From Paenibacillus pabuli (GTDB lineage: Bacteria; Bacillota; Bacilli; Paenibacillales; Paenibacillaceae), in contig NZ_JBDOIO010000003.1 in NCBI RefSeq assembly GCF_039831995.1, positions 2,852,001 through 2,916,000 of the forward strand: a DNA stretch of 64,000 nt, given 5' to 3'. Positions 20,752 through 29,791 of this stretch are shown here, piece by piece. The position numbers were made by a program, and so were the translations under genes. Position 1 is the stretch's first letter. Each line of letters begins with the position of its first letter. The notes below the pieces were generated by a model. The model ran no database searches. It saw nothing but the letters and a program-made list of their open reading frames with translations, and was not told the origin of the DNA.

Positions 20752-20839
20752 TACGCCGTGCGTTATTTTAACAAAATGGTAGATTAACACGTCGTTTATA
20801 CACGCATATTTGATTTTAACGTAATCCATCAGACAATAC

Positions 20840-20877
20840 AAAAAGCCAGCTCGAATCAACGTTCGAACCAGCTTTTT
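20840..20877 (-). terminator. Terminator of the ABC importer operon
   Basis: AAAAAGCTGGTTCGAA pairs with TTCGAGCTGGCTTTTT around a short loop on the minus strand, 85 bp past the last permease gene. Confidence 0.85.
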
Positions 20878-20964
20878 ACGGCTTAATGCAGCTTAATGGT
20901 AAGTCTGTTTAATAATGTGGTTAAAAAGAGCAGATCGTTGGAGGGCTGAAGTGCACCTCAAAAT

Positions 20965-21861
20965 TTACTTCACCATCTTCGGATCAAGGGTATCACGCAA
21001 GCCATCCCCGAGCAGGTTGAAACCAAGCACGGTCAGCATGATCGAAAGTCCCGGAAAGATAAGTGTCCACGGGGCCTTTTGCAGAAACTGACGGGAATCC
21101 GAGAGCATTTTGCCCCATTCCGGGTCAGGCGGTTGTGCACCCATGCCCAGGAATCCAAGAGCAGCAGCTTCAATAATGGCCGTCCCGATGCCCAGCGTCC
21201 CCTGAACGATCAGCGGGGTAAGGCTGTTTGGCAGGATATGGCGAAACAGAATTCGCATATTATTTGCGCCCAGTGTGCGGGCAGATGTAATGAATTCCTC
21301 CTGTCTCAAGCTAAGTACACGCGAACGCACCAACCGTCCGTAGGTCGGAATGTTCACGATGGCTATGGCGAGTAATGCATTTTGCAGGGAGGGACCGAGG
21401 ATTGCCACTATGGCAATCGCGAGTAGGATGCCTGGAAAGGCCAGCAGGATATCGAATAGACGCGAGATGAGCATGTCTGCCCATTTTCCATAAAAACCCG
21501 CCACCAGACCAAGCAATGCTCCTGCAATAATGGAACCGATCACCGAAAAGAACCCCACCCACAATGAGATACGCGCTCCGTGAAGCACTCGGGAAAACAC
21601 GTCACGCCCCAGATCATCGGTACCAAACCAATGCTCTGCCGAAGGGGCCTGAAGCCGATCTGTCAGCACTTGTTCCTTGTAATCGTAGGGGGCAATGTAC
21701 GGGGCAAGGAAAGCCAGCAGGATGAAAAACACAATAATGATCAGTCCGGCGAGCGCCAGCCGATTGCGGCGAAATGTTCTCCAGGCTTCCCGCCATGGAC
21801 CGGACGTACGTGCCGATGCTGCTTCTATGGATTGTCCGGTATTGGGTGATAATTTGGCCAT
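20965..21861 (-). CDS. Peptide/nickel-type ABC transporter permease (DppC/OppC family)
   Basis: A 298-aa inner-membrane permease. An N-terminal cytoplasmic segment and first helix (LALAGLIIIVFFILLAFLAP) precede the OppC-type extracytoplasmic signature HWFGTDDLGRDVFSRVLHG. Five further helices follow, with the ATPase-contacting EAA loop in ITSARTLGANNMRILFRHILP. ATG at 21861 follows AAGAAGGGAGACGCCGC. It is the last gene of an SBP-DppB-DppC series. A structured repeat (copy 3) fills the gap to the DppB-like gene. No ATPase gene is adjacent. Confidence 0.92.
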   Translation of the reverse strand: MAKLSPNTGQSIEAASARTSGPWREAWRTFRRNRLALAGLIIIVFFILLAFLAPYIAPYDYKEQVLTDRLQAPSAEHWFGTDDLGRDVFSRVLHGARISLWVGFFSVIGSIIAGALLGLVAGFYGKWADMLISRLFDILLAFPGILLAIAIVAILGPSLQNALLAIAIVNIPTYGRLVRSRVLSLRQEEFITSARTLGANNMRILFRHILPNSLTPLIVQGTLGIGTAIIEAAALGFLGMGAQPPDPEWGKMLSDSRQFLQKAPWTLIFPGLSIMLTVLGFNLLGDGLRDTLDPKMVK

Positions 21862-21924
21862 GCGGCGTCTCCCTTCTTTAGCTATGAATGAAAGATAAGA
21901 AAAATGAGTCCAATAACACTTCGG

Positions 21925-22047
21925 ACTACGATTGCTGAACCATCTTCCGATCGCTGTTATCCCCAGATTTGTTGATCCACCTTTTTTAATGGTAAAAATC
22001 TGCTGATAAATGTAAACGCTCCGCTTCTACAGATTGGTTCTGCACTC
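21925..22047 (-). repeat. Structured intergenic repeat, copy 3
   Basis: The most diverged copy on the minus strand: GCAGAACCAATCTGTAGAAG, hairpin TTATCAGCAGATTT..AAATCTGGGGATAA, then CAGCGATCGGAAGATGGTTC. Its outer stem has changed on both sides (GAACC..ATCT with AGAT..GGTTC). It lies between two permease genes of one operon, in their orientation. Confidence 0.8.
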
Positions 22048-22116
22048 TTCGTATCGTGTAATTTGTGATAACTATCTTATTTAAATGTTCATTCAACAAA
22101 ACAAATGATGGAGTTC

Positions 22117-23121
22117 CTACTTATAGCTAATTCGTGGATCAAACACAGCGTAAAGCAAGTCGACAATCAGGTTGATCAATACGAAAAAGAAGGCAACGAT
22201 CAGAATGCCACTCTGTATGACCGGATAATCCCGCGAACTAATTGCTTCATATATATAGCGTCCCACACCAGGCCAAGCGAAGATTGTTTCGGTCAATACT
22301 GCGCCACCGAGCAAAGAGCCGGTTTGGATGCCAATAACGGTCAGGACGGGAATAAAGGCATTTTTGAGCGCGTGCCCATATACGACAAAAAACGGCCCGA
22401 GCCCCTTCGCCTTCGCGGTACGGATATAATCCGAGCTCATCACCTCAAGCATGCTGGAGCGAGTCATCCGTGCAATAACAGCCATCGGAATAGTTCCCAG
22501 CGCAACACTTGGCAGGATGAGATGTTTGGTTACGGTCCAGAGCTGGTCCCAACGCCCGGCAATCATCGTATCAAGTACATAGAGACCGGTGATGGCTTCA
22601 ACGGGATCACGTGCATTCATTCGTCCAATGGACGGCAGCCAGTGCAGCTTGTTGGCAAACAGCCATTGTTCCATCAGACCGAGCCAGAAGATTGGCATCG
22701 ACACACCAACGAGCGCAATGACCATACAGCAGTAGTCGAACCAGGAGTTATGTTTCCATGCACTGACGATTCCCGCGTTAACGCCGATAATAACGGCAAA
22801 TAACATACTCGCCATCGTTAGTTCGAGCGTAGCCGTCAGGTACGGCACGATTTCCTGGGCAATAGGCACCTTGGTGCGGATGGATGTGCCCAAGTCCCCC
22901 TGTAGCAAATCGCCAAGATAAGCGAAGTACTGGTGGAACCACGGTTTATCAAGTCCGAGCTGGTCCCGCAGGGCTTGCTTGGATTGTTCGGTTGCCTTTT
23001 GCCCAAGTATTGTCTCCGCCGGGTCACCAGGGATGGCATGAATGATGGAAAAGACGATCAGGGTCATGCCGAGCAGTACGGGCAGCAGCACGAGTATGCG
23101 TTTGACAATATAACTGTTCAA
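22117..23121 (-). CDS. Peptide/nickel-type ABC transporter permease (DppB/OppB family)
   Basis: A 334-aa inner-membrane permease. The first helix is in KRILVLLPVLLGMTLIVFSI, then the OppB signature HAIPGDPAETILGQKAT, further helices, and the EAA loop YIRTAKAKGLGPFFVVYGHALKN (shown here only to locate it at about residues 215-240). The start is TTG 23121 with AGGTGA seven bases upstream. It pairs with the DppC-like permease downstream and the lipoprotein upstream as one importer; substrate specificity (peptide, nickel, oligosaccharide) is open. Confidence 0.92.
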   Translation of the reverse strand: MNSYIVKRILVLLPVLLGMTLIVFSIIHAIPGDPAETILGQKATEQSKQALRDQLGLDKPWFHQYFAYLGDLLQGDLGTSIRTKVPIAQEIVPYLTATLELTMASMLFAVIIGVNAGIVSAWKHNSWFDYCCMVIALVGVSMPIFWLGLMEQWLFANKLHWLPSIGRMNARDPVEAITGLYVLDTMIAGRWDQLWTVTKHLILPSVALGTIPMAVIARMTRSSMLEVMSSDYIRTAKAKGLGPFFVVYGHALKNAFIPVLTVIGIQTGSLLGGAVLTETIFAWPGVGRYIYEAISSRDYPVIQSGILIVAFFFVLINLIVDLLYAVFDPRISYK

Positions 23122-23170
23122 TCCTTATTCACCTGCCTTTGACGTATCATCCAACATACAATTATAAAAA

Positions 23171-23246
23171 GCGCTGGCAGACAAGAATGCTTTAGATTGT
23201 TACGACCAGATGTGGATTCTGCCAAGCATTGCGTGTTCACCAGCGC
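23171..23246 (-). other. Long intercistronic hairpin between binding protein and permease
   Basis: GCGCTGG at 23171-23177 pairs with CCAGCGC at 23240-23246, continued by AATGC with GCATT inside. There is no T run. Such hairpins after binding-protein genes usually let the abundant binding-protein mRNA outlast the permease part. Confidence 0.55.
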
Positions 23247-23293
23247 CTTGAAAGGTTTAACGTAGAAAAATGATTTCAGCTCACATCTATCCG

Positions 23294-24946
23294 TTATTCA
23301 AAATAAGCATTTGCATAGGATTCACTGCCAAGTGGGGAAGGCACAAAACCTTTCAGGTTTGCTTTGCCTGCCAGAATAGGTGTCGTGTGCACAAGTGGAA
23401 TCCACGGTGCATCTTCCTTGATAATGACTTGAGCCTGTTTGTACAGCTCGGCGCGTTTGTCCTGATCGGTCTCTTTCTGCGCATCGGTCAGCAGCACATG
23501 CAGCTCTTCGTTTACATAGAAGCTGCGGTTGTTCCCCGGAATCGCGTCTTTATCCAGCAGTGTGTACAGGAAGTTATCCGGGTCGCCGTTGTCTCCGGTC
23601 CAGCCGAGCATGTAGAGGTCGTCCTTCTCTCCGGCTTTTGCATCATCAAGATATGTCGCCCACTCCGGCGATTCGATGTTGACGGTCACTCCAATTTTCT
23701 CAAAATCAGCTTGGATCGCTTCGGCAACCTTCTTGCCATCAGGCATGTAAGGGCGGGACACCGGCATTGCATAGAACGTCACCGGGTCTGGCAATCCGTC
23801 CGGGAAGCCAGCTTCGGCCAGTAATGCTTTTGCTTTTTCCAGATCATACGGGTAATCCTCAATGGCATCGTTGTAACCCCACAGGGTTGGCGGCATCGGG
23901 TTTACCGCAGGCTGAGCCTGTCCGGCAAAGAAAGCATCGATAATGCCCTGCTTGTTTACCGCATGATTGAGGGCCTGTCTCACTTTTACATCGTCAAAAG
24001 GTTTCTTCTTAAAGTTAAAGCCGATATACGCCACGTTGAACGGTGGACGCTCGATCTTTTGCAGCTCGCTGTTGCCCTCAAGGATGGACAGATCATCCGG
24101 GTTCAAGTCTTCCATGACATCAATCTCGCCATTTTGCAAGGCATTGAAACGTGCCGTGTTGTCCGGAATCGAACGAACAATGACTTTGTTCAGCTTCGGT
24201 AATCCTTCTTTCCAGTAATTCGGATTTTTCTCCAGGGTGATGGAGTCGTTCCGCTTCCACTCTACGAATACAAATGGGCCTGTGCCCACGGGCTCGCTTT
24301 TGAAATTCTCTTTTTTCTCCTGAATCGCTGTTGGGCTGGCAATTCCGAACGGTGTCATCGCGATGTTTTGCAGGAAAGGCGCCTGCGGCTGGTTCAGCGT
24401 GAACTCGACGGTCGTCTCGTCAATCGCCTTCACTTCCTTGATGACACGGCCATCCTCTGGTCCAAACATGGAATCGTAATAGTCGAAGGAATCCCCTTCA
24501 AATTTATATTCACTCGCCGGATCACTCCAACGATTGAAGTTAAAGACAACAGCCTCGGCGTTGAAATCCGTTCCATCATGGAACTTCACGCCGGACTTCA
24601 GCTTAAACGTGTACTTCAGGCCATCCGCCGAAATCTCCCAGCTCTCTGCCAGACCAGGAACAACCTCAGTCTCGCCTTCCTTGTAATCCAGCAATGAGTC
24701 GAACACCTGGTGCCCAATCTTCAGCGACTCCCCGTCTGTTACAATTGCAGGGTCCAAAGCCACTGAATCCCCGCCGCGACCCATGATCATTGTATCCTGA
24801 GCTGCCGTTTCCGTTGGGGGATCTGTACCTTCTGCCGGAGCAGGTGAATTACCTGCTTCTTCATTGCTGGAGCAGCCTGACAATACCAAGACGGTGCTCA
24901 AAGCCAGAGTCAAAAAACTGGACATCCATTTCTTTCTCATTCGCAT
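23294..24946 (-). CDS. Peptide/nickel-type ABC substrate-binding lipoprotein (SBP_bac_5)
   Basis: A 550-aa extracytoplasmic binding protein. The start is ATG 24946 (MRMRKKWMSS) behind AAGGGTG. The signal peptide ends in the lipobox LSGC with the lipidated Cys at residue 25. A Ser/Glu/Thr/Pro-rich linker follows, then family 5 motifs: AESWEISADGLKYTFKLKSG, VKFHDGTDF and KVRQALNHAVNK. It should capture substrate outside the membrane for the two permeases downstream. Confidence 0.94.
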   Translation of the reverse strand: MRMRKKWMSSFLTLALSTVLVLSGCSSNEEAGNSPAPAEGTDPPTETAAQDTMIMGRGGDSVALDPAIVTDGESLKIGHQVFDSLLDYKEGETEVVPGLAESWEISADGLKYTFKLKSGVKFHDGTDFNAEAVVFNFNRWSDPASEYKFEGDSFDYYDSMFGPEDGRVIKEVKAIDETTVEFTLNQPQAPFLQNIAMTPFGIASPTAIQEKKENFKSEPVGTGPFVFVEWKRNDSITLEKNPNYWKEGLPKLNKVIVRSIPDNTARFNALQNGEIDVMEDLNPDDLSILEGNSELQKIERPPFNVAYIGFNFKKKPFDDVKVRQALNHAVNKQGIIDAFFAGQAQPAVNPMPPTLWGYNDAIEDYPYDLEKAKALLAEAGFPDGLPDPVTFYAMPVSRPYMPDGKKVAEAIQADFEKIGVTVNIESPEWATYLDDAKAGEKDDLYMLGWTGDNGDPDNFLYTLLDKDAIPGNNRSFYVNEELHVLLTDAQKETDQDKRAELYKQAQVIIKEDAPWIPLVHTTPILAGKANLKGFVPSPLGSESYANAYFE

Positions 24947-25683
24947 ACGTACAACACCCTTCCCTGTCTCATAATGTGTGTAATGCTGGCGTGAAAAAAC
25001 TTCAATGATAGCCATTGGTTCGGTGCTTGCTTGTATCAATGAAAGGCTTTAGGTGCCTGTGATACCTGTATTTGTGATCGTATTAGGATAAGATGGATTA
25101 CTATTCGTTTTTTACGGTTTTGCGGACCGAGCACAGATTATAAGATTATGTGAATTCAATAGATTACCTTTTAGAAAAAAGGTTAGTTCGGCCCAGTTGC
25201 GCAATAATTGAACTTAGGTCAATTAGCAACAGCATTCTACTATTTGGATGGAAGTTAAATCGAGTTAGAAGACAAAAAAACAAGAGAATTGCATTACGAC
25301 ATGGTAGTAGAACATCGCTCGTTTTAGATACATATTGTTTGTTTGCTCATGAAGTTTGGCATTGACCATTGGAAGGGTTGGGCAGCATCTAACATCCGTT
25401 AAATTCTGTAATGGATGAAACACTTCAGTGTTTCACATAAAGGTAGTTGTTTTGAGTTGCATGAATGATGTGTGTTCGAAGATGCAGAATTGGACAGCAG
25501 GGAGACATTACAATAACTTGTTATGTTATGGTTTTGTCATGGTGAGGAGGTTTATGTAAATAAACAGTGGTTGAAAACAATTTGGTGTAACTTACTTTAC
25601 ATCACATTCATGATTTAGACAAGAGTTTTGCGGACATAAGTCTTCAACTTTATTCACGCGTTAATTTTAGTTACATAAAACAC
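24947..25683. other. Long A+T-rich intergenic region upstream of the importer
   Basis: No open frame with a ribosome site is seen on either strand. Two abutting hairpins stand out at 25393-25417 (CATCC..GGATG) and 25416-25435 (TGAAACACT-TC-AGTGTTTCA, a near-perfect palindrome). The importer promoter must lie at the left end, but I see no clear -35/-10 pair. Confidence 0.45.
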
Positions 25684-25725
25684 AAAAAAGGAACACCATT
25701 CGACAAGAAAATGCCGATGTGTCCC
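25684..25725 (-). terminator. Terminator of the tail/lysis cluster
   Basis: GGGACAC (25719-25725) pairs with GTGTTCC (25690-25696) on the minus strand, one G-T pair, followed by TTTTTTG. It lies 55 bp past the lysozyme gene and marks the end of the tail cluster. Confidence 0.75.
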
Positions 25726-25779
25726 CTCTTGATCCTGTTCTGTAAATGTCTATCGTATCTCTATCAGATCTGTTTTAAC

Positions 25780-26718
25780 TTACTTCTTGAACAAACCTCT
25801 GCGATACATGACCGTAAGAAAACGGTAGAAATCATAACTTGCCCCATTATCGATACTGAACAGCGGATTTTTGGTGTCATACGCCAGGGCCGCATCTACG
25901 GCTGCTTTGGCCCAAACCGGAACTTCCATCTGCTGGCGTGCCTGCAGTTTGTCTACCTGTGCTTTCAGCGCATCAAACGCTGCTTTCTCTTCGGCTGTCA
26001 TCGGTTCGCCCCCTTTCGGTGGTTCAGTCGGTTTTGTTGGCTTCGTTGGCTGGGATGGTTCAGGCGGCTTCGGTGCTGCTGCTGCATATCTGGCCCGCAG
26101 CTCGGCTGCCGATCCCTCGAACTCATTCATGTCCACATTGCCGCCAATTCCATCCACCTTGCCTGAGTCCGTGTACTGCCAGAACGTCCAACGTTTCCAA
26201 GCAGGCTGATCATCCGGCACACGTGTGCTGCTGTAACGCGCAATCCACAGATCATACGTGCCAAGGGAGGTATCGAAATTGCCGGCAAATGAATTGCCCG
26301 TATATATGATTGGTTTTACACCCGTAAGACGCTGCAGTTCAGTTAAAAAGGCTTTGGCTACCGTGTTGATCTGTGCTTTGCTCAGATTGCCCGGGTTGTT
26401 CTCGTAGTCCATAACCGGTGGCAGCTGCAGTGCCTTGGCGCCTCCGACTTTTTTCAGTGTATTGGCATAATGCGCCGCTTCCGCCTTGGCACCATCCGTG
26501 GACGTTGCGCGGAAGAAGTGGTACGTTCCGACCAGCATGCCTGCCGCCAGTGCGCCGCTTACATTTTTCTGAAAGTTCGGATCGGTATACGTCTGTCCCT
26601 CGGTTGCCTTAATGAACACAAACGTCATGCCGCTTGCCTTCACTTTGGTCCAGTCGATATTGCCCTGGTAGCGGGAGACGTCAATGCCCTGCGTGTTGCC
26701 TGAGCTTCTGGTTTGCAT
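25780..26718 (-). CDS. GH25 lysozyme (endolysin of the tail cluster)
   Basis: A 312-aa muramidase. The GH25 domain covers residues 1-210: GIDVSRYQGNIDW with the first catalytic Asp, FVFIKATEGQTYTDPNF, the DYEN motif in LPPVMDYENN, and FWQYTDSGKVDGIGG. A Pro/Thr/Lys linker (about 218-240) leads to a C-terminal ~75-aa region with a short coiled coil (FDALKAQVDKLQARQQ) and a Phe/Tyr-rich end, probably for wall binding or dimerisation. ATG 26718 follows AAGGG. It has no signal peptide, as expected for a holin-dependent endolysin. It is the last gene of the tail cluster. Confidence 0.93.
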   Translation of the reverse strand: MQTRSSGNTQGIDVSRYQGNIDWTKVKASGMTFVFIKATEGQTYTDPNFQKNVSGALAAGMLVGTYHFFRATSTDGAKAEAAHYANTLKKVGGAKALQLPPVMDYENNPGNLSKAQINTVAKAFLTELQRLTGVKPIIYTGNSFAGNFDTSLGTYDLWIARYSSTRVPDDQPAWKRWTFWQYTDSGKVDGIGGNVDMNEFEGSAAELRARYAAAAPKPPEPSQPTKPTKPTEPPKGGEPMTAEEKAAFDALKAQVDKLQARQQMEVPVWAKAAVDAALAYDTKNPLFSIDNGASYDFYRFLTVMYRRGLFKK

Positions 26719-26880
26719 GTTTCTCACACCCTTTATACGGCAATTGCCTTTTGTATATAGTTAATGCCAGGAGGTTTGGGATTGCTTGTGTGCGTGTCCC
26801 TTGTTGATAGTAAAAGGTACAGTACAGCAAGTTGGTTATCTATTAACTCACCAAGGGAAACATACCCAGTCGGCACCTGA

Positions 26881-27016
26881 CCGTTCCAGATCCGGATCGT
26901 TCTTCCGATCGCTGTTGTCTCCAAATTTTTTTTGATTCATTATTTAAAAGGGTAAAATTCAGAGACAAAGGCGACCGCTTCGCTTCTTCAGAATCGATTC
27001 CGTCTCTTTCACTACT
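26881..27016 (-). repeat. Structured intergenic repeat, copy 4 (upstream of lysozyme)
   Basis: GACGGAATCGATTCTGAAGA, GCGAAGCGGTCGC, hairpin TTGTCTC..AATTTT..AAAATT..GGAGACAA, then CAGCGATCGGAAGAACGATC on the minus strand. It sits between holin and lysozyme genes in their orientation and fills most of the 26719-27101 gap. Confidence 0.85.
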
Positions 27017-27101
27017 TGTAGCTAATGGCACATACAAATACCTTTGACTCAGTAGCGCTCTGTCTGTTGTCACAGGGCACATTGGAATGAATGCTGCGTC
27101 A

Positions 27102-27599
27102 TTACTTCGTGTCATCCCTGATCTGTTGATCCACATCCTTAGGATCTGATGGTGCAATAGATTCTCTGGCATGAGGAATGTAGTTGCCGGGAATCCCCCC
27201 GTCCCCTCCCTTGCCCTTGAGCACTTCAATGGCCTGCCGGATCGCAGGTGGTATCGGTGCTCCCAGTTTGCCCCCATTTTCAATAATAGATAACAGCTCA
27301 TTCGCGATATAAAAAAAGGCGACCGCATCCCTGAACAAATGTCCGTCTCCCAGAACACCGTCCACCAGATGAGCCACCGATACCATTGCAAAAATAAATA
27401 CCTTTCGCGCGATGCCAAACATACCGACATTGCTTTCGAGCTTGCCGCTCGCCCCCGCGGCTGCGATACCCGTTAGGTAGTCCAGGATGACGAATACGAG
27501 CAGTACACCGAGCACGCCTGACCAGCCACCGAAGAAGTAGGTTGCTGAGCTGCTTAGCAGGGCGATAAAAGACTTCCATATGGTGTCCCATTTTTCCAT
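27102..27599 (-). CDS. Phage holin family protein
   Basis: A 165-aa holin of the toxin-secretion/phage-lysis type (Phage_holin_4). Hydrophobic helices lie at about residues 8-40 (LLSSSATYFFGG, VLGVLLVFVILDYLTGIAAA) and 65-100 (KVFIFAMVSVAHLVDGVLG, AVAFFYIANELLSIIENGG). The DYLTGI motif is typical. The C-terminus is polar and unusually long, with a Gly-rich part. ATG 27599 follows TTAAGGAGGTGAAACC. It would open the membrane for the GH25 lysozyme encoded next. Confidence 0.9.
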   Translation of the reverse strand: MEKWDTIWKSFIALLSSSATYFFGGWSGVLGVLLVFVILDYLTGIAAAGASGKLESNVGMFGIARKVFIFAMVSVAHLVDGVLGDGHLFRDAVAFFYIANELLSIIENGGKLGAPIPPAIRQAIEVLKGKGGDGGIPGNYIPHARESIAPSDPKDVDQQIRDDTK

Positions 27600-27692
27600 G
27601 GTTTCACCTCCTTAAGCAAGGTTTACGAGCTTTCTTTCACTTCATGACAACAAGTCCACTTCCGAACATGTTACGTCTTTCATATTCTATTG

Positions 27693-27704
27693 TGTGATAT
27701 CACA
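27693..27704. promoter_or_regulatory. Palindrome upstream of the holin gene
   Basis: TGTGATATCACA, a perfect 12-bp palindrome in the 186-bp gap between fibre and holin genes. It could be an operator for a separate lysis promoter; no promoter is clear beside it. Confidence 0.3.
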
Positions 27705-27785
27705 AGATGCTCATTATTTCATAGGTTAATCCTCGTAGTATGAAGCACTTACTTCACTGCACCCGTCAATCTTTCCTATAGTCTT

Positions 27786-29192
27786 TCATGTATAGATGAT
27801 CTTAGCTCCCGCGGTGAAGTACCCATAAAAATCCGAATAATTAGGACCCTTTGTGTGTTTATATTTAAAGAATATTTGCCCGTTAACATTAAACCCATTC
27901 GGCATATTGGTAATTTGATCACCCACGGCAATGGCTTCTAAATAACTAGCGGTTCCCCTTTGTAAGTCAATAGTTATGTGAATGAATGACTTTCCACTAC
28001 CAACTCCGCTAGTGGAAATAACCCATTCCATACCATTAGAGTCATGAAGGACAACACTTGCTGTTGTTCCACTATAACTACTTCCTAATCGGATTGCGTT
28101 TGTCCCTGTGTTCACTCTATTGATTTGAATAAACCTTGTTGCTGCTGGGAAGGTTGCGATATCCAAATAGAACAGCCTCGTTGCGTCTGTGAATTCTTGT
28201 GGTCCGAAAGCGATATTGGGTGTTATTTCTTGAACTGGCCTTCGTAAACCACTTACTTTATTGGATAAGGTTACCCATGGGTCTGAAGTGGATGCACTGC
28301 CACCATTGGCGTTAATGGCATCCACGATACCTTTTTTTGCATCAACGCCAGATTGAAAAAGCGCAAGGTCATCAGCTTCAGCGGTGTACGGTACATCCAT
28401 CGCACCCGCTGAAAACTTAATCCTTGAAATAGCTTTAACACTCCCGGGAGCCCCGGATGCTCCACCCGCAACAACTAGACGAAGTTTTACCGATGTTACA
28501 CCGGAAGGAATAGTTACTGTTTTCGACTTCCGATGCCAATTGGAATTAGCGTCGGCAACAAGCGAATTGATTGTTATATCATCACTGGCATTTTTAACTT
28601 CAATAAGCAAAACTCCCGTTGTCATTCCTAATGTATAAAACATTGCTTGTAAGTTGTATGTCCCAGCGATGACATTGGTTGGATTAGAATCAAGAACTGC
28701 ATAAGCGTTAGCCGCCACAGCTCCTGTCACTTGAAAATACTTCAGCGTTCTATAGTTAGTACCTGCGGTCACAGACCATGGAGCTGACCCATAGTCACTC
28801 CATCCGTAAAGCCCTAAGTTTGCGGCCGAATTCTGAACAAGGTTGGACGAATCCAAGCTGATAACGGGCGCTACCGCCGCAATAGCTTTTGTTGTCGCAT
28901 CTGTAGACGCTGCATTGATCGCCGCCACCCTCGCATCCCTAACTGCCTTCTCCGTCGCCGCCACCGTTTCAGACGTGCCATCCGTCTTACTAGACAACTG
29001 CACCTTCCCTTTCTGCGTTAAAGACGCATCGGGGATATCCATCTTGCTCACCGCTTCACGAAGCGTATTCAAATCGGTCTGTGTCGCCACACCTGCATCA
29101 ATCTTTTCAAAAATCCCATTAATACTCTCCCGGGTTACGTTCTCGTTGCCCAAGGGAAGAGGCAATTTCAGTCGATCCGTTTCTTGTGGCAT
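27786..29192 (-). CDS. Tail fibre / receptor-binding protein
   Basis: A 468-aa putative tail fibre. The N-terminus (MPQETDRLKLPLPLGNENV) is typical of fibres that follow XkdU. Residues ~50-90 hold a phage-fibre repeat (SLTQKGKVQLSSKTDGTSET). A beta-rich central part resembles a carbohydrate-binding fold (AGTYNLQAMFYTLG, NWHRKSKTVTIPSGVTSVKL), followed by a third, variable-looking beta domain. ATG 29192 overlaps the XkdU stop (TAATG), implying translational coupling. As the only fibre gene it should set the target range of the particle. No fibre chaperone gene is seen. Confidence 0.8.
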   Translation of the reverse strand: MPQETDRLKLPLPLGNENVTRESINGIFEKIDAGVATQTDLNTLREAVSKMDIPDASLTQKGKVQLSSKTDGTSETVAATEKAVRDARVAAINAASTDATTKAIAAVAPVISLDSSNLVQNSAANLGLYGWSDYGSAPWSVTAGTNYRTLKYFQVTGAVAANAYAVLDSNPTNVIAGTYNLQAMFYTLGMTTGVLLIEVKNASDDITINSLVADANSNWHRKSKTVTIPSGVTSVKLRLVVAGGASGAPGSVKAISRIKFSAGAMDVPYTAEADDLALFQSGVDAKKGIVDAINANGGSASTSDPWVTLSNKVSGLRRPVQEITPNIAFGPQEFTDATRLFYLDIATFPAATRFIQINRVNTGTNAIRLGSSYSGTTASVVLHDSNGMEWVISTSGVGSGKSFIHITIDLQRGTASYLEAIAVGDQITNMPNGFNVNGQIFFKYKHTKGPNYSDFYGYFTAGAKIIYT

Positions 29193-29791
29193 TACGCCCA
29201 CACCTCCAGTTCATTCCACGTCAGGGACGCGGCATCCAGTTCATCCCAAGTTACCTGCTTTCTATCCAAATCGTCCCACACCAGATAGCGATACTCAAAC
29301 TCTACGGCCATGTGGGCCGGTTTTAGTTCATCAATCGCACGTTTGAGATCATCGATATTGGGCGGAATGCCCATCGTATCCACAAAGCTCACCGTAAAAC
29401 TCCACGCCTCCGGTTGAAACGTCACATCTACCTTGCCTCCGGCATATGCTTCAGCCACATTCGCAATCAGCCTTCCGGAAAATGTCCCGGCACCGCGCAG
29501 CTTCGATTCCACCACGGCACGTCGCTGGTCCACGGGTTTGAGTCGGTCTGTCTCAAGGCCAAGCTCCTGCTCCCAGAAGTCCAATCCCCACGTCGCCGTA
29601 CGGACAAAAAACTGATCCAATGTCTCATCCAGCGCCTGATACAGCAGATCCATCTCGGTTCCTTTGGCTTGCATATCGGCCTGCATAACGCGCGAAGTCT
29701 CATAATAACTTGGCAAATACGAGAACAGCTCTTTTCCCTTCGGGCTTGTGATTGTAGAAGCCATAGCTCCCGGCAGACTACTCATGCACAT
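29192..29791 (-). CDS. XkdU/YmfQ-like baseplate protein (DUF2313)
   Basis: A 199-aa wedge or tail-tip protein of the DUF2313 family. Family features are SYLPSYYETSRVMQADMQAKG near the start, WGLDFWEQELGLETD, and a C-terminal WDDLDRKQVTWDELDAASL Trp-repeat tail. It overlaps the XkdT gene by 14 bases and the fibre gene by one. The start may be ATG 29791 or 29785. In contractile tails this position corresponds to the protein joining baseplate and fibre. Confidence 0.9.
   Translation of the reverse strand: MCMSSLPGAMASTITSPKGKELFSYLPSYYETSRVMQADMQAKGTEMDLLYQALDETLDQFFVRTATWGLDFWEQELGLETDRLKPVDQRRAVVESKLRGAGTFSGRLIANVAEAYAGGKVDVTFQPEAWSFTVSFVDTMGIPPNIDDLKRAIDELKPAHMAVEFEYRYLVWDDLDRKQVTWDELDAASLTWNELEVWA

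Noticed and set aside
25150..25365. 71-codon plus-strand frame in the long intergenic region
   Set aside because: No ribosome site, no recognisable domain, no terminator.
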